From: OMOG01 sp041485845
GTDB taxonomy: Bacteria; Acidobacteriota; Terriglobia; Bryobacterales; Bryobacteraceae
Length of the DNA stretch: 5,501 nucleotides
Reading direction: 5' to 3'
Assembly (NCBI GenBank): GCA_041485845.1
Contig: JBGPKH010000611.1
Location: 1-5,501, forward strand
In this document: positions 1 to 4,709 of the stretch, piece by piece
Layout: each line of letters starts with the position of its first letter
Numbering within the stretch: position 1 is the stretch's first letter
Program-made: the position numbers and the translations under genes
The notes under the pieces: generated by a model
What the model was told of the DNA's origin: nothing
Seen by the model: the letters and a program-made list of their open reading frames with translations, nothing else
Databases searched by the model: none

Positions 1-2
1 AG

Positions 3-1199
3 CTGGCCGCGCTGATCACGCAGGAAAACGGCAAGACGCTGCGCGAATCCGCGGGGGCGGATGTGGGTTCGGCGGCCGACTGTTTCCGCTACTACGCCGG
101 CTGGGTGCGCAAGATCTACGGCGAGACCATTCCGGTGGATGGTCCGTTTTTCAACTACACGCTACGTGAGCCGGTGGGCGTGGTGGGGGCCATCGTGCCG
201 TGGAATTTTCCGCTCCAGATCGCGGCGTGGAAGGTGGCGCCCGCGCTGGCGTGCGGCTGCTCGGTGGTGCTGAAGCCGTCGGAACTGACGCCGCTGAACG
301 CGCTCCGGTTTGCCGAGATCGCGATGGAGGCGGGTTTGCCGGAGGGCGTGCTCAACGTGGTGACGGGCTATGGCCCGACCACCGGCGAGGCGCTCGCGCT
401 GCACGAGGACGTGGACAAAATCAGCTTCACGGGCAGCGTGGCCACCGCGCGCAAGCTGCTGCACGCGTCGTCGGTGTCGAACCTCAAGCGGCTGAGCCTG
501 GAACTGGGCGGCAAATCGCCGAACATCGTGTTTCCGGATGCCGATCTGGATGCCGCCATGAAGGCGGCGTTCTGGGGCATCTTCGGCGGCAAGGGCGAGG
601 TTTGCAGCGCGGGGTCGCGGCTGCTGTTGCACGCCGATGTACACGACCGCTTCCTGGAGGACCTGACCGCGCGGGCGCGCAAGCTGCGAGTGGGGGATCC
701 GCTCGACCCGGCGACCCAAATGGGCTCGCAGATTTCGGCGCGGCAGATGGACCGCATCCTGGATTACATCGAGAGCGGCAAGCAGGAAGGCGCGACCCTG
801 ATGACCGGCGGCGAGCGCGATATCGAGGGGCAAAAGGCCAAGGGCTTCTTCGTCAAGCCGACCGTATTCTCGGAGGTGAAGCCCGAGATGCGCATCGCGC
901 GCGAGGAGATCTTCGGGCCGGTGGTGAGCGCCATCCGCTTCGGCGATGCGGAGGAAGCGGTGCGAATCGCCAACGGCACGGTCTACGGGCTGGCGGCGGC
1001 GGTGTGGACTCGGGATGTGCGGCTGGCGCACCGGCTGGCGGGCGAGATCCAGGCGGGGTCGGTGTGGATCAACACGTACAACGGGTTCGATTCGGGGTCG
1101 CCGTTCGGGGGGTACAAGCAGAGCGGTTTCGGGCGCGATCTGGGGTCGTACGCGCTGGAGCAGTATACCAACGTCAAGTCGGTGTGGGTGGCTTTGTAG
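3..1199 (+). CDS. NAD(P)-dependent aldehyde dehydrogenase, 5'-partial
   Basis: This gene encodes an aldehyde dehydrogenase that oxidises an aldehyde to the carboxylate with NAD(P)+, probably in the cytosol. The reading frame is open from base 3, so the start lies outside the window. 398 residues remain of a family length near 490-500, so about 90-100 N-terminal residues are missing. All core motifs are visible: PWNFP with the oxyanion-hole Asn (codon 204-206), the cofactor-binding KPSE, FTGS, LELGGKSPN with the general-base Glu (501-503), GEVCSAGSR with the catalytic Cys (603-605), EEIFGPVV, and the C-terminal SPFGGYKQSGFGRD. The enzyme therefore looks active. The ALDH1/betaine-aldehyde-like class is clear, but the substrate cannot be told from the sequence. 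It stops at TAG, 18 bases before the HigB remnant and in the same frame as it. Confidence 0.96.
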   Translation: MAALITQENGKTLRESAGADVGSAADCFRYYAGWVRKIYGETIPVDGPFFNYTLREPVGVVGAIVPWNFPLQIAAWKVAPALACGCSVVLKPSELTPLNALRFAEIAMEAGLPEGVLNVVTGYGPTTGEALALHEDVDKISFTGSVATARKLLHASSVSNLKRLSLELGGKSPNIVFPDADLDAAMKAAFWGIFGGKGEVCSAGSRLLLHADVHDRFLEDLTARARKLRVGDPLDPATQMGSQISARQMDRILDYIESGKQEGATLMTGGERDIEGQKAKGFFVKPTVFSEVKPEMRIAREEIFGPVVSAIRFGDAEEAVRIANGTVYGLAAAVWTRDVRLAHRLAGEIQAGSVWINTYNGFDSGSPFGGYKQSGFGRDLGSYALEQYTNVKSVWVAL

Positions 1200-1217
1200 G
1201 GGGAGGGGGAGGCCGGA

Positions 1218-1397
1218 GTGGCGAACAGCGCGAGAATGTATTTTTTCGTGGGCAAGGACGGCATTTCGCGTGCGATCTATGTGACGGCTTCGCGCCGGCG
1301 TGTCGTGGTGGTCCGCGTCTTCGTCAAAAAGACTCAGAAGACGCCGAAGGGCGAAATTGCGCTGGCGTTGAAACGCGCCAGGGAGGTCGTGCAATGA
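1218..1397 (+). pseudogene. Truncated HigB/Gp49-like (RelE superfamily) toxin, C-terminal half
   Basis: The 59-codon frame matches the C-terminal half of phage Gp49-like/HigB toxins, which are ribosome-dependent mRNA endonucleases of the RelE fold. The segment DGISRAIYVTASRRR, then VVVVRVFVKKTQKTPKGEI and ALKRAREV, corresponds to the last strands and C-terminal helix, with the typical FVKKTQKTP signature. Family members are usually about 100-115 residues. Here the first 50-60 residues are absent, and only 18 bases separate the GTG start from the dehydrogenase stop, so no room is left for them. I saw no N-terminal half in the other frames. GTG at 1218 is chosen because a GGGGGAGG tract lies just upstream; ATG at 1236 is the alternative. 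The stop overlaps the antitoxin start as ATGA. It is probably inactive, although a short expressed protein cannot be excluded. Confidence 0.66.
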
Positions 1398-1684
1398 CCA
1401 AGGTGAGCGAGCTTCATCGGAGGTGGTCGAAAGACCCGAAGTACCGGAAGGCCCACGCGGAGCTTGCGCCGGAGTTCGAACTGGCGCGTGCGGTTATGCG
1501 GGCGCGCACGCATGCGGGACTTACCCAGGAGCAACTCGCGCGGCGCATGGAGACAACCCAGTCCGTCATCGCGAGGTTGGAGAGCGGCCGCGTGCGGCCG
1601 TCTACACAGACCCTCTCGCGCCTCGCCGCCGCGACGGGAACCCGGCTTCGGATCAGCTTCGAGTCCGTTGGCGCGGACCGCTGA
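1394..1684 (+). CDS. HigA-type antitoxin, XRE-family HTH regulator
   Basis: This 96-residue protein is the antitoxin partner of the HigB-type toxin just upstream. Residues about 1-35 form a charged helical N-terminal arm ending in LAPEFELARAVMRARTHA, typical of this HigA subgroup. Residues about 43-83 form a Cro/C1-type helix-turn-helix with LTQEQLARRM, the recognition-helix stretch TQSVIARLESGRVRPS and then LSRLAAATGTRLRISFE. In the family such proteins bind and neutralise the toxin and repress their own operon. The ATG overlaps the toxin stop by four bases (ATGA), so translation is probably coupled. The gene is intact although its toxin is truncated, so it may now act as a free DNA-binding regulator or protect against related toxins. 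That last point is inference. Confidence 0.88.
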   Translation: MTKVSELHRRWSKDPKYRKAHAELAPEFELARAVMRARTHAGLTQEQLARRMETTQSVIARLESGRVRPSTQTLSRLAAATGTRLRISFESVGADR

Positions 1685-1964
1685 GCGGAGGGCGCCGGCG
1701 GAGAAGAATTCTTCCTCCGCTCGTCTCGAAGCGCGACTACGACATTGACCGACGCTTGCCAGAGTGCTTTTTTTGTAGACGGCGTCCCCAAGTCGAGGAA
1801 GTCGCCAACCAAATACTCCACGTACGAAAATCAAAATCCGGCAGGCGCCGCGGTGTGCCGGGTTTGTTCGGATTTACCCGCCCATCGTGTAATTCGTTGC
1901 CGGATCGATATCCGCGGTCCACGGTCTCATGCCGCATCCTGAATTGCAATCGTAATCTGTTTTC
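1685..1964 (+). other. Intergenic gap between two convergent toxin-antitoxin loci; no gene recognised
   Basis: These 280 bases lie between the end of the HigA gene and the end of the HicB gene, which point toward each other. The stretch is visibly richer in A+T than the neighbouring genes. Frames cross it on both strands, but none has a recognisable domain, a good ribosome binding site or typical codon use. It could be the remains of a decayed gene or a spacer carrying the transcription ends of both loci. The only structure seen is the hairpin at 1698-1720. A run of seven T at 1768-1774 has no convincing stem in front of it. Confidence 0.5.
1698..1720 (+). terminator. Inverted repeat downstream of the HigA gene, possible transcription end
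   Basis: A near-perfect inverted repeat is centred on GAAGAATTCTTC. The arms GCGGAGAAGAA and TTCTTCCTCCGC pair with a single bulged base, giving a stem of about 11 pairs with almost no loop. It begins 13 bases after the HigA stop. No T-run follows directly, so it is not a classical intrinsic terminator. It could instead be a palindromic protein-binding site or a processing signal. Confidence 0.3.
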
Positions 1965-2360
1965 CTAAACTAACGCGGCAAAGGCGGCTTCCAGTTGCTC
2001 GACCCGCGCGGGGCGCGACAGATCCAAGAGCCGGTCCACATCATCTCTGGAAATCCCGATCCGGCGCGCAAGCTGCGCCCTTTTCATTCCGGAGGACCGC
2101 AAAGCCAGATACAGTTCGGCTTTCATGCCCTGGCTGGCCGGCAGCCGGATTCGGCGATATTTTTGGCCATGGTGCTTGCCGGGCTTGGGCAGTTTCTTGC
2201 CCGTTCGGATGTGCTCCTGAACCATGGTGGTCAAGAGGTCGGTGGCCGTACGGCGGCCGTCTTGTTCATCGTCTCCCTGGGAAACGCCCCAGCCGAAATC
2301 GGGGAACTCAATCACGAACCCGCCATCCGGGTCCGGCGCGAATTTTGCAGAATACTCCAT
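1965..2360 (-). CDS. hicB: HicB-family antitoxin with C-terminal helix-turn-helix
   Basis: This 131-residue protein is the antitoxin of a HicAB module. Residues 1-65 form the HicB partial RNase H-like fold: MEYSAKFAPDPDGGFVIEFP, then FGWGVSQGDDEQDGRRTATD and LLTTMVQEHIRTGKKLPKP. Residues about 80-131 carry the DNA-binding part, MKAELYLALRSSGMKRAQLA followed by RRIGISRDDVDRLLDLSRP, as in the long HicB form of E. coli type. In that family HicB blocks the HicA RNase and represses the operon. ATG at 2360 is the only sensible start; GAGG lies about eight bases upstream. The gene runs opposite to the neighbouring metabolic genes and overlaps the extended hicA frame. It appears fully intact. Confidence 0.88.
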   Translation of the reverse strand: MEYSAKFAPDPDGGFVIEFPDFGWGVSQGDDEQDGRRTATDLLTTMVQEHIRTGKKLPKPGKHHGQKYRRIRLPASQGMKAELYLALRSSGMKRAQLARRIGISRDDVDRLLDLSRPARVEQLEAAFAALV

Positions 2361-2550
2361 GCCGTCTGCCTCGGTTTTCTCAGCTCCAGCTTCCGAAGGA
2401 TCGAATGATATGTGCCAGTTCTGATTTCCTTCGTGGCGTGGCGTGGGACCGTGGTTATTTTGTCGCCAGAGCGAACGATCCAGTGGTTGGCTGCCTTCTT
2501 CGAAAGTATCCCTGCGATTCCAGCCACCGCTTCAGCTCGCCTGCCTTCAT
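2312..2550 (-). pseudogene. hicA: HicA-family mRNA interferase toxin, frameshifted
   Basis: HicA toxins are small double-stranded-RNA-binding-fold RNases that cleave mRNA through a conserved His. The frame from ATG at 2550 reads MKAGELKRWLESQG, the classic HicA N-terminus, then becomes nonsense (YFRRRQPTTG). The correct continuation lies in another minus frame: ILSKKAANHWIVRSGDKI, then TTVPRHATKEIRTGTYHSIL and RKLEL, including the catalytic-type His (codon 2485-2483). Adding one G to the G-run at plus positions 2510-2512 (CAGGGATA to CAGGGGATA) joins the two parts with the spacing usual for the family. The core would be about 57 residues, as in known HicA. The second frame can also start at TTG 2560, but its first 17 residues are then unlike HicA. 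The frame runs on past the normal end to 2312, overlapping hicB. This is either a real inactivating deletion or a sequencing/assembly indel. Confidence 0.8.
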
Positions 2551-2600
2551 GGGCAGCCAATGGAGGCGAGGTGCTCGCTCACCGGGTTCTTGCGGGCCAT
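2547..2600 (-). other. 17-codon ORF overlapping the hicA start, leader peptide or gene relic
   Basis: ATG at 2600 opens a short frame, MARKNPVSEHLASIGCP, whose TGA overlaps the hicA ATG as ATGA. hicA itself has no visible Shine-Dalgarno sequence, so re-initiation after this ORF could supply its translation. The opening MARKNPVSEHLASIG also resembles, from memory, the beginnings of small basic proteins rich in GRKGGKAR that occur in many soil bacteria; if so this is a truncated remnant. Neither reading can be proved from so few residues. Confidence 0.3.
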
Positions 2601-2606
2601 AACCCC

Positions 2607-2635
2607 ATACTATAAAGCCGCTCAAGAGATTTCAA
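2607..2635 (-). promoter_or_regulatory. Candidate sigma70-type promoter for hicAB
   Basis: On the minus strand TTGAAA (2635-2630) is followed after 17 bases by TAGTAT (2612-2607). An overlapping TATAGT (2614-2609) sits at 15 bases. These resemble -35 and -10 boxes and point toward hicA. Transcription would start near 2600, almost at the first base of the 17-codon ORF and about 50 bases ahead of the hicA ATG. I saw no clear operator repeat. Confidence 0.35.
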
Positions 2636-2757
2636 GCCCTCCGCTGGAAATCCCGATTGGAGAGCCGCCACAGCGTTGGGAATCCTGGCATCTTCCGCGA
2701 CATGGTGAAATGCACCGTATACTCGGAGAAGAGTTCCGTTGATGAAAGGATCTGAAA

Positions 2758-3156
2758 ATGGCAAAACTCGAGTTTTATTCAGTGGTCGTGCGCAACAAGC
2801 CGGGCAAGGGCGCGCGGTTGCTCAGCGCCTTCAAAGAAGCCGGCGTGAATTTCGTTGGCATTTGGGGCTACCCGGTTGGCCGAAGCAAGTCCAGGATCGA
2901 TCTGGTTGCGGAAGACGCGGCGCTCCTCAAGAAAGTCGCAAAGCAACTCAAGATCGATCTCGGAAAGAAGCTGACGGCATTCCACATCACCGGTGAAGAC
3001 CATCCGGGTGCGGTGGCTGAAGTCTTGGCCAAACTGGCGGCAAAGAAGATCAACGTCTACGCGGTCCAGGCCCTCTGCGCCGGCGCCGGCCGTTTTGGCG
3101 CGCTCGTTCAGGTAGACCAGGACGCCGTCAAGAAGGCTGCAAAAGCCTTGGCATAA
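2758..3156 (+). CDS. Tandem ACT-domain protein
   Basis: This 132-residue protein appears to consist of two ACT-like domains and nothing else. Domain one, residues about 4-68, begins LEFYSVVVRNKPGKGARLLS, has the loop and strand AFKEAGVNFVGIWGYPVG, and ends with a helix, DAALLKKVAKQL. Domain two, residues about 71-131, begins KLTAFHITGEDHPGAVAEVL and continues AKLAAKKINVYAVQALCAGA. The pattern of strand, DHPG/KPGKG turn, helix and a VN/IN strand is typical of ACT modules, which bind amino acids or other small ligands and regulate enzymes. No catalytic domain is attached, so it may be a stand-alone sensor or regulatory subunit. AAGGA lies eight bases before the ATG. A TATACT box at 2718-2723 could be its -10 element, but the -35 is poor. 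The partner enzyme is unknown. Confidence 0.82.
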   Translation: MAKLEFYSVVVRNKPGKGARLLSAFKEAGVNFVGIWGYPVGRSKSRIDLVAEDAALLKKVAKQLKIDLGKKLTAFHITGEDHPGAVAEVLAKLAAKKINVYAVQALCAGAGRFGALVQVDQDAVKKAAKALA

Positions 3157-3232
3157 TGGGGCACTGGTGATGACCAGGATTCACGACACGGCCGGACATT
3201 CCGCCCTGATATCATCTTTCCGGAGAGCAAAC

Positions 3233-4483
3233 ATGCAACTCAACCGGCGTCAACTCATGGCTGGCGCGATGGCGGCAGGCGTTCGCCCCGCCTTCGCGGC
3301 CAAATCGTCTTACAAGGCCAAGCCTCGCACCGGACCCTCCATGGACGACCTCGCGCACGCCGCAGCGGCGCCCGTGCTGAAGCGTGACGGACTCAACACG
3401 CCGGTCATCGTTGATTCGATCGACCTGCTGAAAGCCGGCAAGGAGTACTTCGTGCGCGTCCGCTCGCAGGACGGCGCGACTGGCATATCGGTCTGCAACC
3501 CGCCGCGCGCCGATTACCTGGACCGCATTTTCAAGAACCTGGTGGTCCCCCCGTTTCTGAAAAAGGATGCCCGCGATCTCGACAACCTGCTGTGGGAAGC
3601 GTACCGTCACAACGACAACTACAAGCTCTACGGGATCGCCCTGTGGAGCCCGCTGGCTTGGGTGGAGATGGCGATTCTGGACATGCTTGGCCGCATCAAT
3701 GGCAGGTCCATCGGCCAGTTGCTGGGCGATGTGCGCCGCAAGGAGATCGCGGTCTACGTCGCCAGCGGCCGCCGCGATACCAAGCCGCCGCAGGAGATCG
3801 AATACCTGCAGTCGCTGGTGGAAAAATCCCACGCAAAGGCCCTGAAGTTCCGCCTCGGGGGCCGCATGAGCCGCAATGCCGACGCTATGCCCGGCCGGAC
3901 CGAAACGCTAATCCCGCTGGTCCGCAAAACCTTCGGTGACGATTTCGATCTGCACGGCGATGCCAACTCCAGCTACGATCCCGCGCACGCCATCCCCGTC
4001 GGCCGCCTGATGGAGGAACACAACTACGTCTACTACGAGGAGCCCTGCGAGTTCGACGCTCTCGAGGACGCCAAGAAGGTACGGGATGCGCTTTCGATCC
4101 CGATCGCCCTCGGCGAGCAGGAGTACAGCGAGTGGCGCTTCCGCTGGTCCATCGCCAACCGCGTCTGCGATATCGTGCAGCCCGATCTGTACTACTACGG
4201 CGGCCTGATCCGCTCGCTACGCGTGGCGCGCATGGCGCAACTGGCCAGGATGCCGGCCACGGTCCACATCTCCGGCGGCTTCGGATTCGTGTACATGCTG
4301 CACTTCGCCAGTATCGTGGAGGACATCGGCAAGTACCAGGAGTACAAGTTGGGAATGGAAGAGTATGGAGCCTGGTTCGACCCGCCGATCACGGTGAAGA
4401 ACGGGCTGATGAGCGTCCCAACGGGCCCGGGCGTCGGGATCAAAGACCCGGAAGCCCTGCTGAAAGGCGCCAGGCCGGCCTAA
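3233..4483 (+). CDS. Enolase-superfamily (mandelate racemase/muconate lactonizing enzyme-like) protein with Tat-like leader
   Basis: This 416-residue protein belongs to the enolase superfamily, whose Mg-dependent members abstract a proton alpha to a carboxylate (racemases, sugar-acid dehydratases, cycloisomerases). Three metal-ligand regions are visible in the barrel: D243 in GDANSSY, E269/E270 in YYEEP and E295 in ALGEQEY. Candidate bases are K205 in LKFRLGGR (a KxR form of the usual KxK) and H345 in TVHISGGFGF, with D318 in VQPDLYYYGG as the dyad partner. The capping domain precedes the barrel. The N-terminus MQLNRRQLMAGAMAAG ending in AFAA looks like a twin-arginine export leader with an AxA cleavage site, though the hydrophobic stretch is short. 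ATG at 3233 is preferred over an in-frame ATG at 3167 because GGAGAG lies six bases upstream and the leader then starts correctly. The substrate is not recognisable. Confidence 0.9.
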   Translation: MQLNRRQLMAGAMAAGVRPAFAAKSSYKAKPRTGPSMDDLAHAAAAPVLKRDGLNTPVIVDSIDLLKAGKEYFVRVRSQDGATGISVCNPPRADYLDRIFKNLVVPPFLKKDARDLDNLLWEAYRHNDNYKLYGIALWSPLAWVEMAILDMLGRINGRSIGQLLGDVRRKEIAVYVASGRRDTKPPQEIEYLQSLVEKSHAKALKFRLGGRMSRNADAMPGRTETLIPLVRKTFGDDFDLHGDANSSYDPAHAIPVGRLMEEHNYVYYEEPCEFDALEDAKKVRDALSIPIALGEQEYSEWRFRWSIANRVCDIVQPDLYYYGGLIRSLRVARMAQLARMPATVHISGGFGFVYMLHFASIVEDIGKYQEYKLGMEEYGAWFDPPITVKNGLMSVPTGPGVGIKDPEALLKGARPA

Positions 4484-4537
4484 TCGGGAGGCGCGGTCAT
4501 GGCGCGGGCGCCGCACCGAAGGGACTCGGCAGGAGAC

Positions 4538-4660
4538 CGGCACATGAATTCCGGGCGCGGTGAAACGGCGTTCGCCGCCAGTTTGGAACTTCCACTTGAG
4601 CTTGCCGGTCTCCGCATCGACGGCGAACTTCCACTTCACGGAAAGGCCGGAAGGAGCGCC
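4538..4660 (-). pseudogene. Fragment of a PQQ beta-propeller (quinoprotein) repeat
   Basis: On the minus strand, between two plus-strand genes, one frame reads SGLSVKWKFAVDAETGKL followed by KWKFQTGGERRFTAP and GIHVP. This matches the PQQ-enzyme repeat consensus (DAxTGKxxWKFxTG) found in quinoprotein alcohol dehydrogenases and BamB-like propellers. Only about one blade is present. The frame is closed by a TGA shortly upstream, and downstream it runs into the antisense of the enolase-superfamily gene, so no intact protein is possible. It is most simply a relic of a gene deleted here. The match is short, so chance similarity remains possible. Confidence 0.45.
4586..4636 (-). repeat. 12-base direct repeat, 39-base period, inside the PQQ-like fragment
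   Basis: AAGTGGAAGTTC (minus strand) occurs at 4636-4625 and again at 4597-4586, exactly 39 bases (13 codons) apart. Both copies encode KWKF in the same frame. It may be a small internal duplication or simply the repeated Trp-Lys-Phe motif of the propeller. Confidence 0.6.
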
Positions 4661-4698
4661 GGAGAAAAGGTCTCACCAGTCACGAATGCCTGTGACAC

Positions 4699-4704
4699 TA
4701 TAGA
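4699..4704 (+). promoter_or_regulatory. Possible -10 box immediately before the serine hydrolase start
   Basis: TATAGA ends five bases before the ATG at 4710, so a transcript driven by it would begin at or next to the start codon. No Shine-Dalgarno sequence is visible in the preceding bases, which would suit a leaderless message. No good -35 box is seen at 16-18 bases upstream, so support is weak. Confidence 0.2.
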
Positions 4705-4709
4705 ACCAT

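Noticed and set aside
1199..1217. G-rich tract after the dehydrogenase stop as a G-quadruplex
   Set aside because: It lacks four runs of three or more G; it is better read as a purine-rich ribosome binding region for the small ORF at 1218.
200..1393. Long plus-strand frame upstream of and in phase with the HigA gene
   Set aside because: It has a Gly/Arg-rich low-complexity translation out of frame with the dehydrogenase; only the part from ATG 1394 has a real domain.
162..1394. 410-codon open frame on the minus strand opposite the aldehyde dehydrogenase
   Set aside because: The translation is Arg/His-rich, has no recognisable domain and exactly mirrors a strongly conserved coding gene. It is an antisense shadow caused by high GC content.
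1761..1775. Run of seven T as a possible intrinsic terminator for the HigA gene
   Set aside because: No stable GC-rich stem precedes it; the best pairing is weak and interrupted.
1737..1949. Minus-strand 70-codon frame and overlapping frames in the gap between the two toxin-antitoxin loci
   Set aside because: No domain, no ribosome binding site and no convincing codon use; nothing supports a gene.
2579..2764. Minus-strand 61-codon frame upstream of hicA, and the overlapping plus-strand frame 2443-2742
   Set aside because: Neither resembles a known family; they overlap the likely promoter region and the hicA coding part.
3164..3177. CTGGT-GATG-ACCAG hairpin after the ACT gene as a terminator
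   Set aside because: The stem is only five pairs and no T-run follows, so it does not qualify as a terminator.
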